In this document: positions 21,711 through 34,545 of the stretch, piece by piece | Position numbering within the stretch: the stretch's first letter is position 1 | How the letters are laid out: the number at the start of each line of letters is the position of its first letter | Assembly: GCA_963966185.1 (NCBI GenBank) | Contig: CAWZYM010000217.1 | Location: 248,001-312,000 of the forward strand | From: Rhabditoides inermis | Taxonomy: Eukaryota; Nematoda; Chromadorea; Rhabditida; Rhabditidae | Reading direction: 5' to 3' | DNA: 64,000 bases | The notes under the pieces: generated by a model | Databases searched by the model: none | The model's input: only the letters and a program-made list of their open reading frames with translations | Told to the model about the DNA's origin: nothing | Program-made: the position numbers and the translations under genes

Positions 21711-24700
21711 TTTATTGTTTGTACAAATAAAATTTGTTATCACGTGTTTATTTTTGTTGAAGTGTTGAAGAATAGAAAATACAACATTATTATAATGATG
21801 TATCGCAGTGTTTAATAAAGGCGGAATCCAGATCATGAGAATTAGACAACAAGTCACATTGTTAGAATAATTCGGAATACATACTTTTATATCTGAAAAC
21901 GAGCAAACACAGAAACCACCGGCAACATGAAACGTGATCATAAAAAGCTATAAATTAACGTAAATACAGTCACACCACTCACAGTGTGAGATCACAGATA
22001 GTGTGGGAAGCAGCGGACTCCCTTCTCCTTCAACGCTTCTTTCATTTCAACGTCTCTCTCCGCCAGCGGACCCTCACAGTAGAGGACCCGTCCGAGGCGG
22101 GGCAGCGACTGCAGGAAGGGCAGCACGGAAGCGGGGGAGAGGCCGGGGCAGCCTGACAGAGAGACGAACGAGAGAAGGGGCAGAGACGACGCGAGAGACG
22201 CAGAGAGACTGAAAAATAGGTAACGCTTTCCAACTCCATCTCCCCTCCCTCTTCTCTCCACTACCACTCCACTCACCCCTGGATAGGCGTCTCGTTGAGT
22301 GTGAGATGCGTGAGAAGGGGCAGACGGGCGAGGTCGTCAGCAGACGAGAGAGGGTTGCCGGTCAGGTCGACATCCCCCACCACAGATGCTAGCAGCTCCA
22401 CTCCCTCCACACTATAACAGAAGAATCTGTGAGGGGACTTCAAGTCCACACTCACCACTGTAGGTCCATGTAGCGCAGGGGCAGTCGCGTATCCGCACCG
22501 GAGATCAGTCGGTCCAGCAGAGTGCGACCCTGGAAACCAACATGTACTCTCCCTCCTCTGTCTCCTCCCACCTCATCATCCTTATTTGCGAGTGCCACCT
22601 CCAGTTTCCTCCTCGCGGCGAGTCGCGCGTACACCTCACCACGTTTCGAATCCAGCTGAAACAAATATTATTTATTATTCATTCGGCATCTATCCTATGA
22701 CGTATTCATTTGACTGACAAACAGTCACACTGAAACATCTTTCTCCCGCCTTGTGTGCGAGCTTGTTGAGGTTGTCGACAATGAGAGTGGGATGGGCGCA
22801 TCCTTCGCGAGTCTCCCACACACACAGAGTGTACATGTACAGAGCCCACTGAAACACGTACATATACACAACCACCACCACAACCAACGAGCAAGCATAC
22901 GAACCGGGTTGTCGGGCTCGCAGTCGATGAGCTCCTTGCAGTTCTTAGTTATCTCATCGATGGCAGCGTTGCTCGGACGCTGCTCGAGTCGGAAGGCCTT
23001 GTGGAGAGAGCCCGCGTCCGCCCACACTCCGCCCGTAGACACAGTCACCTGCATAGAACACGGCATACACTTACCAGGACGAATGCAAAATACATCAACA
23101 ATTGTACCTTCTGCTCGTCTCCAATGCGCAGTGTCAGCTCGTTGAGACCTTCGCAGATCCACACACGAGAAACGCGCGGGGCAACGCACAGGGGAGACAC
23201 CTGCACACAATCGATGACGGTTGATGAGTACACACGGCTACCGACCGCCTTCCAGTCTGCTTGGCCGTCGACGTGAGTGAGCAGCGTCTCGACGTCGGCG
23301 GTTCGACTCAGCACCACACACGCGCGTCCCTCGCGCACCGAAGCAGACAGGGGGAAGGGGGCGACCGAGGATTCCACGTCCACTGCAGAGTACCCGTTAT
23401 ATCAAAACTACAAGTGCTTGCTTCGATACTCACGGAATCGGGTGGGCGATCCCTGGGCGAGCAGCCACCGAGTGTACACCCACGCGCTCTGATCGTCGGG
23501 GTCAGTGAAGAAGGCTGACGTCACCTTCTGGAACAAATCACTACACAACGTGCACCACAATTAACAAAATCAATCGTGCTATATTTTCTTTAAAAACATA
23601 AACTATAATGTATGTGCACCTTGAGCTCGCTGGCTACGACCGCGTCTTGCAGTGTGCCGTCCTGGTTGGAATGGAGTTGAGGGAGCAGCACGGAGCGGTA
23701 GTGCCACGCAGAGTAGTTGGAGAAGTTGGCGGCGATCAGACGGTTCGAAAATCTGAAACACAACAATCAATCAAGCAACTCACAAGACACTAACAGTACT
23801 CACTCTAGTTCCTGTTCCGGCGTGAGCTGCGCCATTTTGGCCACCACTCTCCTGTGGTCCCAGCAGTGGAAGTTGCGGCAGTCCATCTGCAGAGCCTTCT
23901 CGCAAAGGTTGAGATCACGGGACAGATCCGGGTGCGCCTGGCCTGAACACACGAGAACATGCGATCACGATCACCTCTGTTCCACTCACCGCGCAACGCC
24001 CATCCGCGATGGTACCATGCCGAGTAGGACTTGGGATTGGCCTAGACGAACGAACAACAGTGTTGAGAAATATTTCACCGTGCAGATTTACCTCGATGCA
24101 GGTCTGCGATAGATGAAGTTCCCCGCTCAGCTGATCGTCGATCTTCTTTTCGCATTCCGCATAGCACTCGCTCTCCGCTCCTTTCTCCTCCTGAAAACTA
24201 TATGTGATGATAAACAACTGAAAAAAACCAAAATAACAACACGACACACCATACATTGATGCCACGCATCGAGCCTCTTCTGAATGGCCTCTCTGCGGAT
24301 ATTCCAGAACGTGTAGATATCGGGGTTTTTCTCCAGAAGCTTCTGCGTCAAGGCAAGTATCTCGTCATCCAGCTCACCTGTATTGCGAAATCATGATGAT
24401 TTCAGTCAGCCGTTATGTTGCATCCATTTTAACGTTTCCCACAAGTTGAAAAGTGATACCAACTGTCTAAAAATGTGAGTAGATGTTTATTGGACCCACC
24501 GGCGGCACGCTTGGCGAAGATGCGGTCGCGGGCGCCGCAGAACAGCTTGAGCTTGGCGGCACGTTGCTTTTCCTTCAGCGCCTTCTCCTCATCAGAGGTC
24601 GGCACTTTCTTCACAAAGTGCATCTAAACGAAATTGTATTGTAAATGTAACGAAATAGTGACACAATTCAACAATAACAAAACAAAACAAGCAACAAACT

Positions 24701-24749
24701 TAAAACAGCTGGTAGGGCAAACATGAATCACGCAGGAATCTCGAACGAC
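21622..24749. repeat. Inverted repeat E, left arm (3,128 bp, carries RabGGTA)
   Basis: Reverse complement of 27583-30710, with exactly the same length. The only protein differences I noticed are one Ser/Tyr (near 22195) and one Thr/Pro (near 23300). Both ends break sharply into unrelated sequence. Confidence 0.95.
21992..24623 (-). CDS. RABGGTA: Rab geranylgeranyltransferase alpha subunit, copy 1
   Basis: Alpha chain of Rab GGTase (GGTase-II), which with the beta chain and Rab escort protein adds geranylgeranyl groups to Rab C-terminal cysteines in the cytosol. Fifteen exons mirror copy 2. The start MHFVKKVPTSDEEKALKEKQ matches the family N-terminus. Prenyltransferase-alpha repeats are visible: NPDIYTFWNIRREA, NPKSYSAWYHRGWAL, DCRNFHCWDHRRVVAKMA, NFSNYSAWHYRSVLLPQL and DPDDQSAWVYTRWLL. 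A middle beta-rich (Ig-like) insert and C-terminal leucine-rich repeats (VGDVDLTGNPLSSADDLARL) follow, as in animal RabGGTA. The frame is intact throughout. It differs from copy 2 by at least S for Y in the last exon and T for P in exon 8. Confidence 0.93.
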
Positions 24750-25309
24750 TACCAACGACACCAAGTTGCACGAAGTTGCACGATACACCACCTAACACTA
24801 ACACTATGAAATGAAACATTGATTTACTTTTCAGAAGAACTTGAGGTAACTCAAGTGATTTTGAATGTTCTTGCGTATGTATGTCTAGGAACATGTATTA
24901 CGCTAGATGTTACTTAATATGGACGAGTCTTGAGATCGAATGTGGATGAATCGGGTTTACTGCATGCAGCCTAGTCATCACCTTTATGTCATCATTGCAT
25001 TTACAGATAGTTATGTAATCTAATTGTAAAAAAAGTTGTTTGTAGGAGCACAACACTTTCAACTTTCAATGTTCTCCATCTCCGTCCACGATCTTCTCTA
25101 TGTCTCCAGAGAAGCACAACACTTTCAACTTTCAATGTTCTCCATCTCCGTCCACGATCTTCTCTATGTCTCCAGAGAATGATATCAAAGCATATAAACT
25201 GCTAGATTCATCAATACCTAGGTCAATGACGACTTCTACAACCAAAATTTCTGACATGAAAACACGTTGTGTAAAATTAAAATGTATTTGGAATATTCCG
25301 TAGTGATTT
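24750..25309. other. Intergenic stretch with a 65-bp tandem duplication
   Basis: Between the RabGGTA arm and the A/T satellite. The sequence GCACAACACTTTCAACTTTC and the following bases occur twice in tandem (about 25049-25113 and 25114-25178). No gene seen. Confidence 0.7.
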
Positions 25310-26771
25310 TATTTCATTTTGATTAGATTTCATTTTGATTAGATTTGATTTTGATTAGATTTGTTTTGATTTGATTTGATTTTGTATTGATTAGATTTTG
25401 ATTAGATTTTGATAAGACTTGATTTTGATTAGATTTGATTTTGATTAGATTTGATTTTGATTAGATTTGATTTTGATTAGATTTGATTTTGATTAGATTT
25501 GATTTTGATTAGATTTGATTTTGATTAGATTTGATTTTGATTAGATTTGATTTTGATTAGATTTGATTTTGATTAGATTTGATTTTGATTAGATTTGATT
25601 TTGATTAGATTTGATTTTGATTAGATTTGATTTTGATTAGATTTGATTTTGATTAGATTTGATTTTGATTAGATTTGATTTTGATTAGATTTGATTTTGA
25701 TTAGATTTGATTTTGATTAGATTTGATTTTGATTAGATTTGATTTTGATTTGATTTGATTTTGATTAGATTTGATTTTGATTAGATTTGATTTTGATTAG
25801 ATTTGATTTTGATTAGATTTGATTTTGATTAGATTTGATTTTGATTAGATTTGATTTTGATTAGATTTGATTTTGATTAGATTTGATTTTGATTAGATTT
25901 GATTTTGATTAGATTTGATTTTGATTAGATTTGATTTTGATTAGATTTGATTTTGATTAGATTTGATTTTGATTAGATTTGATTTTGATTAGATTTGATT
26001 TTGATTAGATTTGATTTTGATAAGACTTGATTTTGATTAGATTTGATTTTGATTAGATTTGATTTTGATTAGATTTGATTTTGATTAGATTTGATTTTGA
26101 TTTGATTTGATTTTGATTAGATTTGATTTTGATTAGATTTGATTTTGATTAGATTTGATTTTGATTAGATTTGATTTTGATTAGATTTGATTTTGATTAG
26201 ATTTGATTTTGATTAGATTTGATTTTGATTAGATTTGATTTTGATTAGATTTGATTTTGATTAGATTTGATTTTGATTAGATTTGATTTTGATTAGATTT
26301 GATTTTGATTAGATTTGATTTTGATTAGATTTGATTTTGATTAGATTTGATTTTGATTAGATTTGATTTTGATTAGATTTGATTTTGATTAGATTTGATT
26401 TTGATTAGATTTGATTTTGATTAGATTTGATTTTGACTAGATTTGATTTTGATTAGATTTGATTTTGATTAGATTTGATTTTGACTAGATTTGATTTTGA
26501 TTAGATTTGATTTTGATTAGATTTGATTTTGATTAGATTTGATTTTGATTAGATTTGATTTTGACTAGATTTGATTTTGACTAGATTTGATTTTGATTAG
26601 ATTTGATTTTGACTAGATTTGATTTTGACTAGATTTGATTTTGATTAGATTTGATTTTGATTAGATTTGATTTTGATTAGATTTGATTTTGATTAGATTT
26701 GATTTTGATTAGATTTGATTTTGATTAGATTTGATTTTGATTAGATTTGATTTTGATTAGATTTGATTTTG
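25310..26771. repeat. 16-bp A/T satellite array
   Basis: About 90 copies of GATTTGATTTTGATTA. They are extremely homogeneous, with only rare variants (GACTAG near 26430-26630, GATAAGAC near 26020). It ends abruptly at the CT-rich minisatellite piece. The homogeneity suggests recent amplification. Confidence 0.97.
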
Positions 26772-27134
26772 ATCCCCTCCCTCCTCTGCTCCTCCTCCTC
26801 TCCCGCCCCCTCCCTCCACTGCCCCTCCTTCTCTCTCGCCCTCCCCTCGATTCTGGTGCCGTCTTACCACGTCGCCCCTCCCTCCACTGCTCCTCCTTCT
26901 CTCTCGCCCCTCCCTCCACTGCCCCTCCTTCTCTCTCGCCCTCCCCTCGATTCTGGTGCCGTCTTACCACGTCGCCCCTCCCTCCTCTGCTCCTCCTCCT
27001 CCTCTCCCGCCCCCTCCCTCCTCTGCTCCTCCTCCTCTCCCGCCCCCTCCCTCCACTGCTCCTCCTTCTCTCTCGCCCCCTCCCTCCACTGCCCCTCCTT
27101 CTCTCTCGCCCTCCCCTCGATTCTGGTGCAGACC
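26772..27134. repeat. Inverted fragment of the GA minisatellite
   Basis: The + strand is CT-rich and is the reverse complement of the 7.7-10.4 kb units, including three copies of GATTCTGGTGC. Long open frames here are composition artefacts. Confidence 0.95.
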
Positions 27135-27556
27135 ACCTCTAACACCTCCCTCGTTAGGTTTACCTACTATGACCAGGAGGAGGAGAGCCGTTAGGTGCGA
27201 CTCCGACTTGTGTCTTTCTATAGATGAGGTCTTCTATAAGTTATTGATAAGTGTCGTTGGTTGGCTAGGTGCTAGAAATTTCAAGTTACACATTTAATAT
27301 GATTTTCTCATGTCAGGACCAGCCTCGAGTTGACTCGGCAGCGGTCGAGGATGACGCGGAGAAGAGAGACACGGTATGCAGGGAACACTGATGGGTGAGC
27401 ATGCTGTAGAGATGGGGAGACGTAATGAACACAAAGTGATGCTTGCAGAAGTCGTCGGCTCTGATGCGATCCTGCCGGGAAGACAGGCGGAGGAGGAGGA
27501 GTGTCACAAGGGAGTGTCCAGCTGACACGCTATCTCACCTTAGTCGGAATCAAATC
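27135..27556. repeat. Inverted repeat C, right arm
   Basis: Reverse complement of 13570-14057 with a deletion of about 66 bp. The gene Y exons are carried inside it. Confidence 0.92.
27317..27525 (+). CDS. Unidentified gene 'Y', last two exons, copy 2 (shrunken intron)
   Basis: Exon 27317-27373 and exon 27412-27525 match copy 1 at 13.6-13.9 kb in coding sequence. The intron is only 38 bp because of the 66-bp deletion, which is probably too short for normal splicing. Read through, the 38 bp would shift the frame. Function unknown; likely a non-functional duplicate. Confidence 0.35.
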
Positions 27557-27582
27557 TATATATCGAATCTAAATCTAAAATC

Positions 27583-30500
27583 GTCGTTCGAGATTCCTGC
27601 GTGATTCATGTTTGCCCTACCAGCTGTTTTAAGTTTGTTGCTTGTTTTGTTTTGTTATTGTTGAATTGTGTCACTATTTCGTTACATTTACAATACAATT
27701 TCGTTTAGATGCACTTTGTGAAGAAAGTGCCGACCTCTGATGAGGAGAAGGCGCTGAAGGAAAAGCAACGTGCCGCCAAGCTCAAGCTGTTCTGCGGCGC
27801 CCGCGACCGCATCTTCGCCAAGCGTGCCGCCGGTGGGTCCAATAAACATCTACTCACATTTTTAGACAGTTGGTATCACTTTTCAACTTGTGGGAAACGT
27901 TAAAATGGATGCAACATAACGGCTGACTGAAATCATCATGATTTCGCAATACAGGTGAGCTGGATGACGAGATACTTGCCTTGACGCAGAAGCTTCTGGA
28001 GAAAAACCCCGATATCTATACGTTCTGGAATATCCGCAGAGAGGCCATTCAGAAGAGGCTCGATGCGTGGCATCAATGTATGGTGTGTCGTGTTGTTATT
28101 TTGGTTTTTTTCAGTTGTTTATCATCACATATAGTTTTCAGGAGGAGAAAGGAGCGGAGAGCGAGTGCTATGCGGAATGCGAAAAGAAGATCGACGATCA
28201 GCTGAGCGGGGAACTTCATCTATCGCAGACCTGCATCGAGGTAAATCTGCACGGTGAAATATTTCTCAACACTGTTGTTCGTTCGTCTAGGCCAATCCCA
28301 AGTCCTACTCGGCATGGTACCATCGCGGATGGGCGTTGCGCGGTGAGTGGAACAGAGGTGATCGTGATCGCATGTTCTCGTGTGTTCAGGCCAGGCGCAC
28401 CCGGATCTGTCCCGTGATCTCAACCTTTGCGAGAAGGCTCTGCAGATGGACTGCCGCAACTTCCACTGCTGGGACCACAGGAGAGTGGTGGCCAAAATGG
28501 CGCAGCTCACGCCGGAACAGGAACTAGAGTGAGTACTGTTAGTGTCTTGTGAGTTGCTTGATTGATTGTTGTGTTTCAGATTTTCGAACCGTCTGATCGC
28601 CGCCAACTTCTCCAACTACTCTGCGTGGCACTACCGCTCCGTGCTGCTCCCTCAACTCCATTCCAACCAGGACGGCACACTGCAAGACGCGGTCGTAGCC
28701 AGCGAGCTCAAGGTGCACATACATTATAGTTTATGTTTTTAAAGAAAATATAGCACGATTGATTTTGTTAATTGTGGTGCACGTTGTGTAGTGATTTGTT
28801 CCAGAAGGTGACGTCAGCCTTCTTCACTGACCCCGACGATCAGAGCGCGTGGGTGTACACTCGGTGGCTGCTCGCCCAGGGATCGCCCACCCGATTCCGT
28901 GAGTATCGAAGCAAGCACTTGTAGTTTTGATATAACGGGTACTCTGCAGTGGACGTGGAATCCTCGGTCGCCCCCTTCCCCCTGTCTGCTTCGGTGCGCG
29001 AGGGACGCGCGTGTGTGGTGCTGAGTCGACCCGCCGACGTCGAGACGCTGCTCACTCACGTCGACGGCCAAGCAGACTGGAAGGCGGTCGGTAGCCGTGT
29101 GTACTCATCAACCGTCATCGATTGTGTGCAGGTGTCTCCCCTGTGCGTTGCCCCGCGCGTTTCTCGTGTGTGGATCTGCGAAGGTCTCAACGAGCTGACA
29201 CTGCGCATTGGAGACGAGCAGAAGGTACAATTGTTGATGTATTTTGCATTCGTCCTGGTAAGTGTATGCCGTGTTCTATGCAGGTGACTGTGTCTACGGG
29301 CGGAGTGTGGGCGGACGCGGGCTCTCTCCACAAGGCCTTCCGACTCGAGCAGCGTCCGAGCAACGCTGCCATCGATGAGATAACTAAGAACTGCAAGGAG
29401 CTCATCGACTGCGAGCCCGACAACCCGGTTCGTATGCTTGCTCGTTGGTTGTGGTGGTGGTTGTGTATATGTACGTGTTTCAGTGGGCTCTGTACATGTA
29501 CACTCTGTGTGTGTGGGAGACTCGCGAAGGATGCGCCCATCCCACTCTCATTGTCGACAACCTCAACAAGCTCGCACACAAGGCGGGAGAAAGATGTTTC
29601 AGTGTGACTGTTTGTCAGTCAAATGAATACGTCATAGGATAGATGCCGAATGAATAATAAATAATATTTGTTTCAGCTGGATTCGAAACGTGGTGAGGTG
29701 TACGCGCGACTCGCCGCGAGGAGGAAACTGGAGGTGGCACTCGCAAATAAGGATGATGAGGTGGGAGGAGACAGAGGAGGGAGAGTACATGTTGGTTTCC
29801 AGGGTCGCACTCTGCTGGACCGACTGATCTCCGGTGCGGATACGCGACTGCCCCTGCGCTACATGGACCTACAGTGGTGAGTGTGGACTTGAAGTCCCCT
29901 CACAGATTCTTCTGTTATAGTGTGGAGGGAGTGGAGCTGCTAGCATCTGTGGTGGGGGATGTCGACCTGACCGGCAACCCTCTCTCGTCTGCTGACGACC
30001 TCGCCCGTCTGCCCCTTCTCACGCATCTCACACTCAACGAGACGCCTATCCAGGGGTGAGTGGAGTGGTAGTGGAGAGAAGAGGGAGGGGAGATGGAGTT
30101 GGAAAGCGTTACCTATTTTTCAGTCTCTCTGCGTATCTCGCGTCGTCTCTGCCCCTTCTCTCGTTCGTCTCTCTGTCAGGCTGCCCCGGCCTCTCCCCCG
30201 CTTCCGTGCTGCCCTTCCTGCAGTCGCTGCCCCGCCTCGGACGGGTCCTCTACTGTGAGGGTCCGCTGGCGGAGAGAGACGTTGAAATGAAAGAAGCGTT
30301 GAAGGAGAAGGGAGTCCGCTGCTTCCCACACTATCTGTGATCTCACACTGTGAGTGGTGTGACTGTATTTACGTTAATTTATAGCTTTTTATGATCACGT
30401 TTCATGTTGCCGGTGGTTTCTGTGTTTGCTCGTTTTCAGATATAAAAGTATGTATTCCGAATTATTCTAACAATGTGACTTGTTGTCTAATTCTCATGAT

Positions 30501-30710
30501 CTGGATTCCGCCTTTATTAAACACTGCGATACATCATTATAATAATGTTGTATTTTCTATTCTTCAACACTTCAACAAAAATAAACACGTGATAACAAAT
30601 TTTATTTGTACAAACAATAAATGTCTGATAACAGGCGATATGTATGGCACCAGGTTACAAAACGACTCGAATATGTCTAGACTACTCTGTTCTACTGTTC
30701 TCCCACAACA
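27583..30710. repeat. Inverted repeat E, right arm (3,128 bp, carries RabGGTA)
   Basis: Reverse complement of 21622-24749. The right end stops at CCCACAACA, immediately before the MCCC1 3' region. This is probably the ancestral position, since RabGGTA and MCCC1 converge there. Confidence 0.95.
27709..30340 (+). CDS. RABGGTA: Rab geranylgeranyltransferase alpha subunit, copy 2
   Basis: Prenylates Rab GTPases as part of Rab GGTase. Exons: 27709-about 27831, about 27955-28082, 28141-28241, 28291-28342, 28389-28529, 28580-28711, 28804-28898, 28949-29091, 29132-29225, 29284-29429, 29484-29603, 29677-29760, 29803-29875, 29921-30055 and 30123-30340, ending FPHYL-stop. Introns are mostly 35-110 bp. 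The five PPTA repeats, the middle beta-rich domain and the C-terminal leucine-rich repeats are all present. Total length is close to the usual 560-600 residues. The start ATG follows an A/C-rich leader. It converges with MCCC1 at about 400 bp. Both copies look functional, which is unusual for such a recent duplicate. Confidence 0.95.
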
Positions 30711-30745
30711 TGGCCCCCTGCTTCCCTGAGTGAGTGGCTCTCCGC

Positions 30746-30877
30746 TCACTGCGCGAACTTGACAAGAGTAGCGTTCTTGCCCACGTTCTTGCCAACCGTG
30801 CAGTTCACAGACTCAATCGTGCAGTCTGTCGGAGCCCTGAAGCGGGTGGTAGCGGGAGGCGAAGGGAGTGAAGAGAG

Positions 30878-30911
<34 letters not shown>

Positions 30912-33900
30912 GAAAGAAATATGACCCACTTGATGATGTACTCCATCTTCATGGCCACCATGACGACGAGCGATTGTCCTGCCTTGACGGCGTCTCCGGC
31001 AGATACGAGCACCTGAAGGAGTGCATTGAACAAGAGAGCTGTGTGCTGGTGTTCTGACCTTCTCGACGATTCCAGGCATGGGTGCGAGCGCGGCGCTGGC
31101 CCCTCCCTCGGCCGCCGCCTCCTCGGCCCAGTCGACGCGAGCCGTAGAGTACTCGGCCGCGTGCTCGCCAGTCACCTGCACACACACCACAATGCCACTC
31201 CCCCGACTCTCGTCACTCACAATGACACTGTTGTCCAGCTGCACAGCCTCGGCGTGCCATCTCTTGCCACAGCATTCCACACTGAACGACACGGCCTCCT
31301 CGCCACGGCGCACGTCAGAGATCAGTACCTGATAGAGGAGGGGTGAGAGGGGAGGGAGAAGGGACAAGGCACAGAGACCGCTCACCGGGTGGCTGTCTCC
31401 GTCCACAGACACGCTCGCCTCGCCGGCATTCTTGAACGCGATGCTCACTTCCTTGTCTCCTGAAACGTCGTTAGCTTCATCCTACTTCATGAATAACATG
31501 AATGAATAAAACGTGAATGAACGTGAAAAAAAAACGTGAACGTTCATGAATGAATAAAACAATGCACACTGGAATACAGTACACAGATGACCATGTGCGC
31601 ACTATTGGAACATGTGCGCAATAATTAAAACAGTGATGCACACTTGAATATATATATATATATATGATCTTTTTAAGAGCGTCGGAATATGTGGGATGGG
31701 ACCATGCGCGCACTCACCCAGCTTGTACTTCTTGTGCATCTCGTGGTTGAGGCGGAAGTTGGGCGCGATCTCGAAGGGCGTCTGTCCGTGGGGCAGGGAG
31801 AGGAGCGCGCGGCCGACGGCGCCCTCCACAAGCTGCTCCTTCGACAACGGAACCTGAATACGAATACACGAGGATAACATCTTCTGTCTCGTCGTGCACC
31901 TGCTGGAAGAGATCCTTCTGGAAGTCGGGGATGAAGTCGGTGTAGACGTTGCCCTTCTGGAACTCCTCGTGGGCGAGCACCGTGCGCACGAAGGGGATGT
32001 TGGTGGGCAGGCCGGCGATGCGGGTCCTCTTGAGCGCAGAGTCGAGCTTGGCCATGGCCGTATCGCGGTCCTCTCCCCACACAACAACCTGCAATCGTGT
32101 CGTGTACACAGAAGGCGCGGATAATATTCGCACCTTGGCGATCATGGGGTCGTAGTGTACGGATACGTCGTCGCCGCTGACGACTCCGGTGTCGATGCGG
32201 GCATCCGAGGGGAAGTGCACGTGGTTGAGGTGGCCGGCGGTCGGCATGAATGCACCGGCGTTCGTGTCCTCCGCGTACACGCGGCACTCGAACGCGTGGC
32301 CCTACCATACACAGTTACGCCACCAGTCCCTTTTCCCTCTCCCTTCCCCCCCCCCTTCTCTTTCTCTCTTGCCGCACCTTGAGGGGGATCTGCTCCTGCT
32401 TCATGGGCAGCGGCTCTCCCTGCGCCACGCGAAGCTGCCACTCCACGAGGTCAGTGCCTAAAAGCATGAGCATCAATCCGATCATAGTTCAAGGTCACTG
32501 CATTAATACCTATTGTCCCAATCCGTACTTTCTTACTCACCAGTGATGGCCTCGGTGACGGGGTGCTCGACCTGGAGACGAGTGTTCATCTCCATGAAGT
32601 AGAACTTGCCAGCCGGGTCCATGATGAACTCGACCGTACCAGCGCCCACGTAGCTGCAATGATTCGACTTGCATCTTGCATGATGCACGCTCGCTCGCTC
32701 GCCACTCACCCCACGGCGGCGGCCGCCCTGCGCGCGCTCTCCCCGATGTTGAGGCGTGTCTCGTGGGAGATGTGGGGTCCGGGCGCCTCTTCGATGATCT
32801 TCTGGTGTCTCCTCTGCACAGAGCAGTCCCTCTCCCACAGGTGCACGTAGTTGTTGTGGTGGTCGCCGAACACCTACAACATTCAGTCATCCATGGCGAA
32901 CCTCACCTCCCGCATCGACACATATTCACTCAACACAAACCTATATGAACATCTTTCTGTTTCATCTTCATGTCTTCATGATCGGCTGTATATAATTCAA
33001 TTCGACTAAATTCAACGCTACGGATAATCGCACGATGGTGGAAAGGGCGCACTCACCTGGACTTCGACGTGCCTCGGCCTCTCCACAAACTTCTCCACCA
33101 ACATGTCGTCGTTGCCGAACGACTTCATCGCCTCGTTGCGAGCCGAGGCCAGCTGAACAGAGCCATCTCCCCCTTCCCCTCTCTCCTCTTTCCCATTCCC
33201 CCTCACCTTCTCGTCGAACTCCTGCTCGTTCCACGCGATTCGCATTCCCTTGCCACCGCCTCCGTACACAGCCTTCAGCATCACCGGGTAGCCTAGAAAA
33301 AAACAACTATGAATTGAATTTCGAAATACAACCACAAAATATCAAATACAGAAAAAATGCAAAGACCCCAATAACATTATAATCAGGTTTACGCACCAAT
33401 CTTGGCCGAGTGCAGCTTGAGGTTGGCGTCCGACTGATCAGCGCCGTGAAAGCCCTCCACCACCGGCACGTTCGCGTCCTAGACACACAATTGCACATCT
33501 ATTCAATTATTGAACAACAATACACAATCAATCGCACCTGCATGATCTGTTTGGCTAGTGACTTGGTTCCCATGTCTCGGATGGCCTGCGAGGGAGGGCC
33601 GATGAAGACGAGGCCCGCCTCCGCGCAACGATCAGCGAAGCCCGCGTTCTCCGACAGGAAACCGTAGCCCGGATGGATTCCCTACAATTTCAGATATTAA
33701 AATAAATGAATAAATAATAACAAATTGAATACCTGTGCTCCAGCCTTGAGTGCAGTGTCGATGACCTTGTCAACGTTGAGGTAGGACTGCGCGGCGGCGG
33801 CAGGACCAATATGATACGCAGAATCGGCCTAAACCAGCTACTGTTCAACACGACGCATCTAGTGTGTGCCCACCTTCTTGACAAAGAGGGCGTTTCTGTC

Positions 33901-34151
33901 AGCATCCGAGTACACGGCCACCGACTCGATGCCCATGCGGCGAGCCGTGCGCATCACGCGGATTGCAATCTCTCCTCTCAAACACACAACAATAACTATC
34001 AACAACAAACAATTGTGAAAAATAAAATGTAAACCACCTACCTATTGGCGATTAGGACCTTGTTGATCTTCTTGACGAGAGGCTTGGTACTGGTGCTGGC
34101 ATCTCGGCACTGGACGGCCGGCAACAGTCGAGCTCCCACTGAGCGCAGCAT
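30746..34151 (-). CDS. MCCC1: Methylcrotonoyl-CoA carboxylase alpha (biotin) subunit, mitochondrial
   Basis: Carboxylates biotin with bicarbonate and ATP for leucine breakdown, working with MCCC2 in the mitochondrial matrix. The N-terminus [15 protein letters not shown] is a likely targeting peptide, followed by the biotin carboxylase start [20 protein letters not shown]. The ATP-grasp loop ([11 protein letters not shown]), [34 protein letters not shown] and [16 protein letters not shown] are present. [11 protein letters not shown] is closer to MCCC1 than to PCCA. The biotin site [12 protein letters not shown] lies in the penultimate exon, and the C-terminus is LVKFAQ. About 17 exons with short introns. 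A candidate leader intron or trans-splice acceptor (ctctgtcag) lies 7 bp before the ATG. No broken frame seen. Confidence 0.95.
30867..30909. repeat. GA microsatellite in an MCCC1 intron
   Basis: (GA)n within the short intron just before the last MCCC1 exon. Confidence 0.85.
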
Positions 34152-34545
34152 CACTTATCTGACAGAGGTTAGAACAACACTTGATCAAACAATACTCACA
34201 AAGCAAACCATGACGCTATCAGAGTGCGCCTCGCAGATATCTCACAGATCGATAACGAACAGATAGGCATGACTACGAAAAAAAACACAGTTGTTTGACA
34301 AAAATTTGTATTATTAAAATATGTACATTATTACCTATAACTGTGTGAAAAAACCTTTGGAAGGAATCATATAAGTGGAATCGGTGAGAAGCACAGCGAG
34401 TGACGAGTATACGTTTACGTTGTAACAAGACAAGAGGGAAACTGATCATTTAAAAAAAACCTCACGAAAAGAAATGCTGTCAATCAATCCCAATTTGAAT
34501 AACGAAAACAGAACGTGGAGCTAGTGTCCATGTACAGCAAGGCAT
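34152..34545. other. Intergenic region between MCCC1 and the zinc-finger gene
   Basis: 394 bp. It contains the likely MCCC1 leader with a possible 44-bp intron (about 34159-34202). No other gene seen. Confidence 0.5.

Noticed and set aside
25310..26771. CRISPR-like regular array
   Set aside because: Units are contiguous 16-bp repeats with no spacers, in a eukaryotic context; a plain satellite.
30746..34151. Propionyl-CoA carboxylase alpha as identity of the biotin enzyme
   Set aside because: The middle and C-terminal segments ([31 protein letters not shown], and the spacing to the biotin site) match MCCC1 better than PCCA.
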